Assembly: GCF_900116115.1 (NCBI RefSeq)
Contig: NZ_FOZP01000002.1
Location: 143,487 to 207,486, forward strand
Source: Lutibacter maritimus
GTDB lineage: Bacteria > Bacteroidota > Bacteroidia > Flavobacteriales > Flavobacteriaceae
DNA: 64,000 nt
Direction of reading: 5' to 3'
The position numbers and the translations under genes were made by a program. The notes beneath the pieces are model-generated. The model was not told the DNA's origin, did no database searches, and saw only the letters and a program-made list of their open reading frames with translations. This document shows, piece after piece, positions 62,040 to 64,000 of the stretch (position 1 is the stretch's first letter; each line of letters begins with the position of its first letter).

Positions 62040-63005
62040 TTAATTTTCGTTCTCCATTTTCAAGATTTCCTCAGAGTTTTTATTTTTCATCCAATAAAAA
62101 GGGGGTTTTCTGGTGTTTTTATTTTTACCAATATTTAAAATAATAGAAAACTCGTGTGAACCATTATTGTAATTTGACAGGTTAGATGTAATAGCATCGT
62201 ATGTATAACCAACTTTTAAATTATTGGTTAAACGTAATTGAAAAAGTCCTGAGATAGATTCATTAATTCTATGTGAAATTCCAAACTCTAATTTGTCAAG
62301 CCAAAGTACACTTGTAGAAATATCTGTAGAAAGCGGACTTCCATTTACAACTCTTAACATTACAGAAGGTCTAATTTTAAAATCATCACTTAAATCAAAA
62401 ACATATCCCGAAGAAAGGTAAAATATCATTTCATCAGAAGCACTTGATACAACAGCATTACTTTTGTTATAATGTTTGGTTTGTAAAATATTAACCGTAG
62501 ATACACTTGCGTAAAAGCGATTTGTATAATAAAATGCACCAGCGCCTATGTTTGGATTAAATTCATTTAAGTTTTCACTAAATAAATTGTCATTTTCAAT
62601 TCCCAGTTCTAGTAAATTTACATCTAAGAAACTACCTCCAACTTTTAAACCAAAAGCCAGTGTAGAATATTCTGAAGGATAAATAGAATACGAAAAGTCG
62701 GCATATACGTGTGTTTCACTCAGTACAAACACCTTGTCGTTTAAAATAGAGAGTCCCAAACCTACATTTTTACCAACAGGTCCGTGTAAAGAAAGTGTTT
62801 GTGTTTCTGGACTGCCTGCTTCACCTGCCCATTGACTACGAATATTAGCCGTAGCAGTAAACAATCCGTGACTACCTGCATAGGCTGGATTGATTAAGCT
62901 AAAGTTATTATAATACTGAGTGTATAGTGGATCTTGCTGTGCAAAACTTTCAAATCCGATTGCTAATATTAAAACAAGTACTGAGTTTTTAAATATATTT
63001 TTCAT
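62040..63005 (-). CDS. Type IX secretion membrane protein PorP/SprF
   Basis: 321 residues. Signal peptide about 1-22 (ending SFAQQ), then the family start DPLYTQYYNNFSLINPAYAGS, and a beta-barrel with repeated strands such as KIRPSVMLRVV and FQLRLTNNLKVGYTY. PorP/SprF proteins dock specific type B cargo at the T9SS. It lies 8 nt behind the gene of a type B cargo protein, the usual pairing. Confidence 0.92.
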   Translation of the reverse strand: MKNIFKNSVLVLILAIGFESFAQQDPLYTQYYNNFSLINPAYAGSHGLFTATANIRSQWAGEAGSPETQTLSLHGPVGKNVGLGLSILNDKVFVLSETHVYADFSYSIYPSEYSTLAFGLKVGGSFLDVNLLELGIENDNLFSENLNEFNPNIGAGAFYYTNRFYASVSTVNILQTKHYNKSNAVVSSASDEMIFYLSSGYVFDLSDDFKIRPSVMLRVVNGSPLSTDISTSVLWLDKLEFGISHRINESISGLFQLRLTNNLKVGYTYDAITSNLSNYNNGSHEFSIILNIGKNKNTRKPPFYWMKNKNSEEILKMENEN

Positions 63006-63013
63006 AATTTTTT

Positions 63014-64000
63014 TTAATAATTGATGTATAACCAGCCTTTAACTATTTGAGTACCGCCATTAATACTTAATACATAAAAGTAAGGAGCTGCTGGTAATTT
63101 TCGGGTTTTTCCAGAGGAAACACCATCCCAATAATTTTGATAGTTATTGGATTCGTATACCATATTACCGTATCTGTTATAGATTTGAATACTGTTATTT
63201 GGGTATTTATGAAGTCCTGCAATGATAAACTCATCGTTAACCCCATCTCCATTAGGAGAGAAACCTTTCGGTATTTCTAACTCACCCTGGTCACATACAT
63301 CTCCAATACCATTACGGTCTATATCCGCTTGATTAGGATTTGAAACCGTAGGGCAATTATCAATATCATTATCAACTCCATCTCCATCTAAATCATCATC
63401 ACATACATCAGCAATGCCATCGTTATCTAGATCATCAGAAGTAAACGTTACAATAGCCATTTCCGAAGCTGAATTTCCATTATTATCAATAACCGTTAAG
63501 GTTACTGTAGTATCGCCTAAGGTTGGGCAACTAAACGTAGTTTGATCCAAACTTAGTGTTGCAATTCCACAAGCATCAAAACTACCGTCATCTATATCTT
63601 CAGCTGAAATGGTAGCATTTCCAGTTTCATCTAGCTCTACAGAAATATTTTGAGTAATTACTATTGGATCAGTTACATCAATAATAGTAACCACAGTTGT
63701 GACAGAAGAACTATTACCATAAGCATCAGTTACAGTAAGAGTTACATTATTATCACCAATATTTGAACAATCAAAATTAGTAGTATCTATAGTTAAACTT
63801 TCAATTTCACAATTATCTGAAGAGCCATTGTTTATGTCATCGACAGTAATAGTTGCACTTCCAGTTTCATCCAATTGAATTGTAAATGGAGCTGAGCAAC
63901 TTGCTATAGGCGCAATGTTATCTTCCACAGTTACAACAGCAGTAGCTTTAGCGCTATTTCCATTAACATCAGTTACGGTAAGAGTAACTGTATTATCACC
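63014..64000 (-). CDS. Adhesin-like protein with T9SS type B sorting domain, C-terminal part
   Basis: 329 codons are visible; the frame is open to the window edge, so the start is outside. From the edge inwards: three HYR-like beta-modules of about 80 residues (each with VTLTVTDxxGNSA, TVEDNIAP-type starts), a calcium-binding thrombospondin type 3 segment (DLDNDGIADVCDDDLDGDG, then DNCPTVSNPNQ), and a gliding-type C-terminal domain with FSPNGDGVNDEF and YNRYGNMVYES ending GWLYINY. That C-terminus is the type B T9SS signal. The protein is a large surface or gliding-related adhesin exported with the PorP protein next to it. Confidence 0.9.
   Translation of the reverse strand, partial: GDNTVTLTVTDVNGNSAKATAVVTVEDNIAPIASCSAPFTIQLDETGSATITVDDINNGSSDNCEIESLTIDTTNFDCSNIGDNNVTLTVTDAYGNSSSVTTVVTIIDVTDPIVITQNISVELDETGNATISAEDIDDGSFDACGIATLSLDQTTFSCPTLGDTTVTLTVIDNNGNSASEMAIVTFTSDDLDNDGIADVCDDDLDGDGVDNDIDNCPTVSNPNQADIDRNGIGDVCDQGELEIPKGFSPNGDGVNDEFIIAGLHKYPNNSIQIYNRYGNMVYESNNYQNYWDGVSSGKTRKLPAAPYFYVLSINGGTQIVKGWLYINY

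Overview
The window is AT-rich chromosomal DNA from a member of the Bacteroidota, almost certainly the family Flavobacteriaceae. The evidence is the type IX secretion and gliding proteins (SprE/PorW, PorP/SprF, cargo with type A and type B C-terminal signals), SusC/TonB-type receptors, a FecI/FecR/TonB-receptor trio, promoters of the Bacteroidetes TAnnTTTG type, DUF5687, DUF3109 and DUF4382 proteins, and an atpBEFHAG cluster without atpD and atpC. No species call is made. No rRNA, tRNA, CRISPR array, prophage or insertion sequence was seen.

Layout. 1-3.9 kb: the start of a PaaE-like flavin/ferredoxin reductase (minus) and a PadR-controlled ABC export operon (plus). 3.9-12.4 kb: one long plus-strand run of sprE/porW, a bactofilin, two small membrane proteins and the F-type ATP synthase genes, with a palindromic repeat lodged between atpA and atpG. 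12.4-21.5 kb: lipoproteins (one behind a sigma-54-like promoter), an SDR dehydrogenase, an AlbA_2 protein, a 1398-residue T9SS cargo protein and dGTPase. 21.6-27.3 kb: a small carboxypeptidase-D-like domain protein, a TonB-dependent receptor and an internally duplicated surface lipoprotein. 27.4-33.7 kb: housekeeping genes including nrdB-nrdA. 33.7-45 kb: a phosphate island with two tandem PiT-PhoU-like fusions, pstSCAB-phoU, an OprP-like porin, a decayed Na/Pi cotransporter and a candidate small RNA. 45-50 kb: a TetR-SDR-metallohydrolase operon, a saccharopine-dehydrogenase-like enzyme and a TauE/SafE permease. 50-55.9 kb: an ECF sigma/FecR/TonB-receptor system and a divergent DUF4382 lipoprotein plus an outer-membrane protein. 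55.9-64 kb: lipoproteins, a radical SAM protein, a prolyl oligopeptidase with a destroyed signal peptide, DoxX, thioredoxin, and a PorP/T9SS type B pair cut by the window edge.

Main regulatory reading. Five start regions (the 127-aa protein at 21689, the TonB receptor at 22193, the second PiT gene, pstS, and the porin) share one spacing: TTAAC-like box, 6 nt, TTAAC-like box, 14 nt, TTTG. The 11-bp period and the TTAACA unit match the known PhoB/PhoP box type, so the TonB receptor and duplicated lipoprotein at 22-27 kb are inferred to belong to the Pho regulon. Two of these transcripts (PiT and porin) should begin with the same 14 nt, GACAAAAACTAATA. The exact reverse complement lies in the 31-nt loop of a hairpin inside a candidate small RNA (minus strand, about 38637-38527). 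That RNA ends in a strong intrinsic terminator with no gene in front of it. This antisense arrangement is the strongest candidate for an undescribed system here. A second one is a pair of identical ECF-type promoters (GTAGGGTA-N12-GTTGTC), one in front of fecR and one in front of the divergent DUF4382 gene, which would place both under the local sigma factor.
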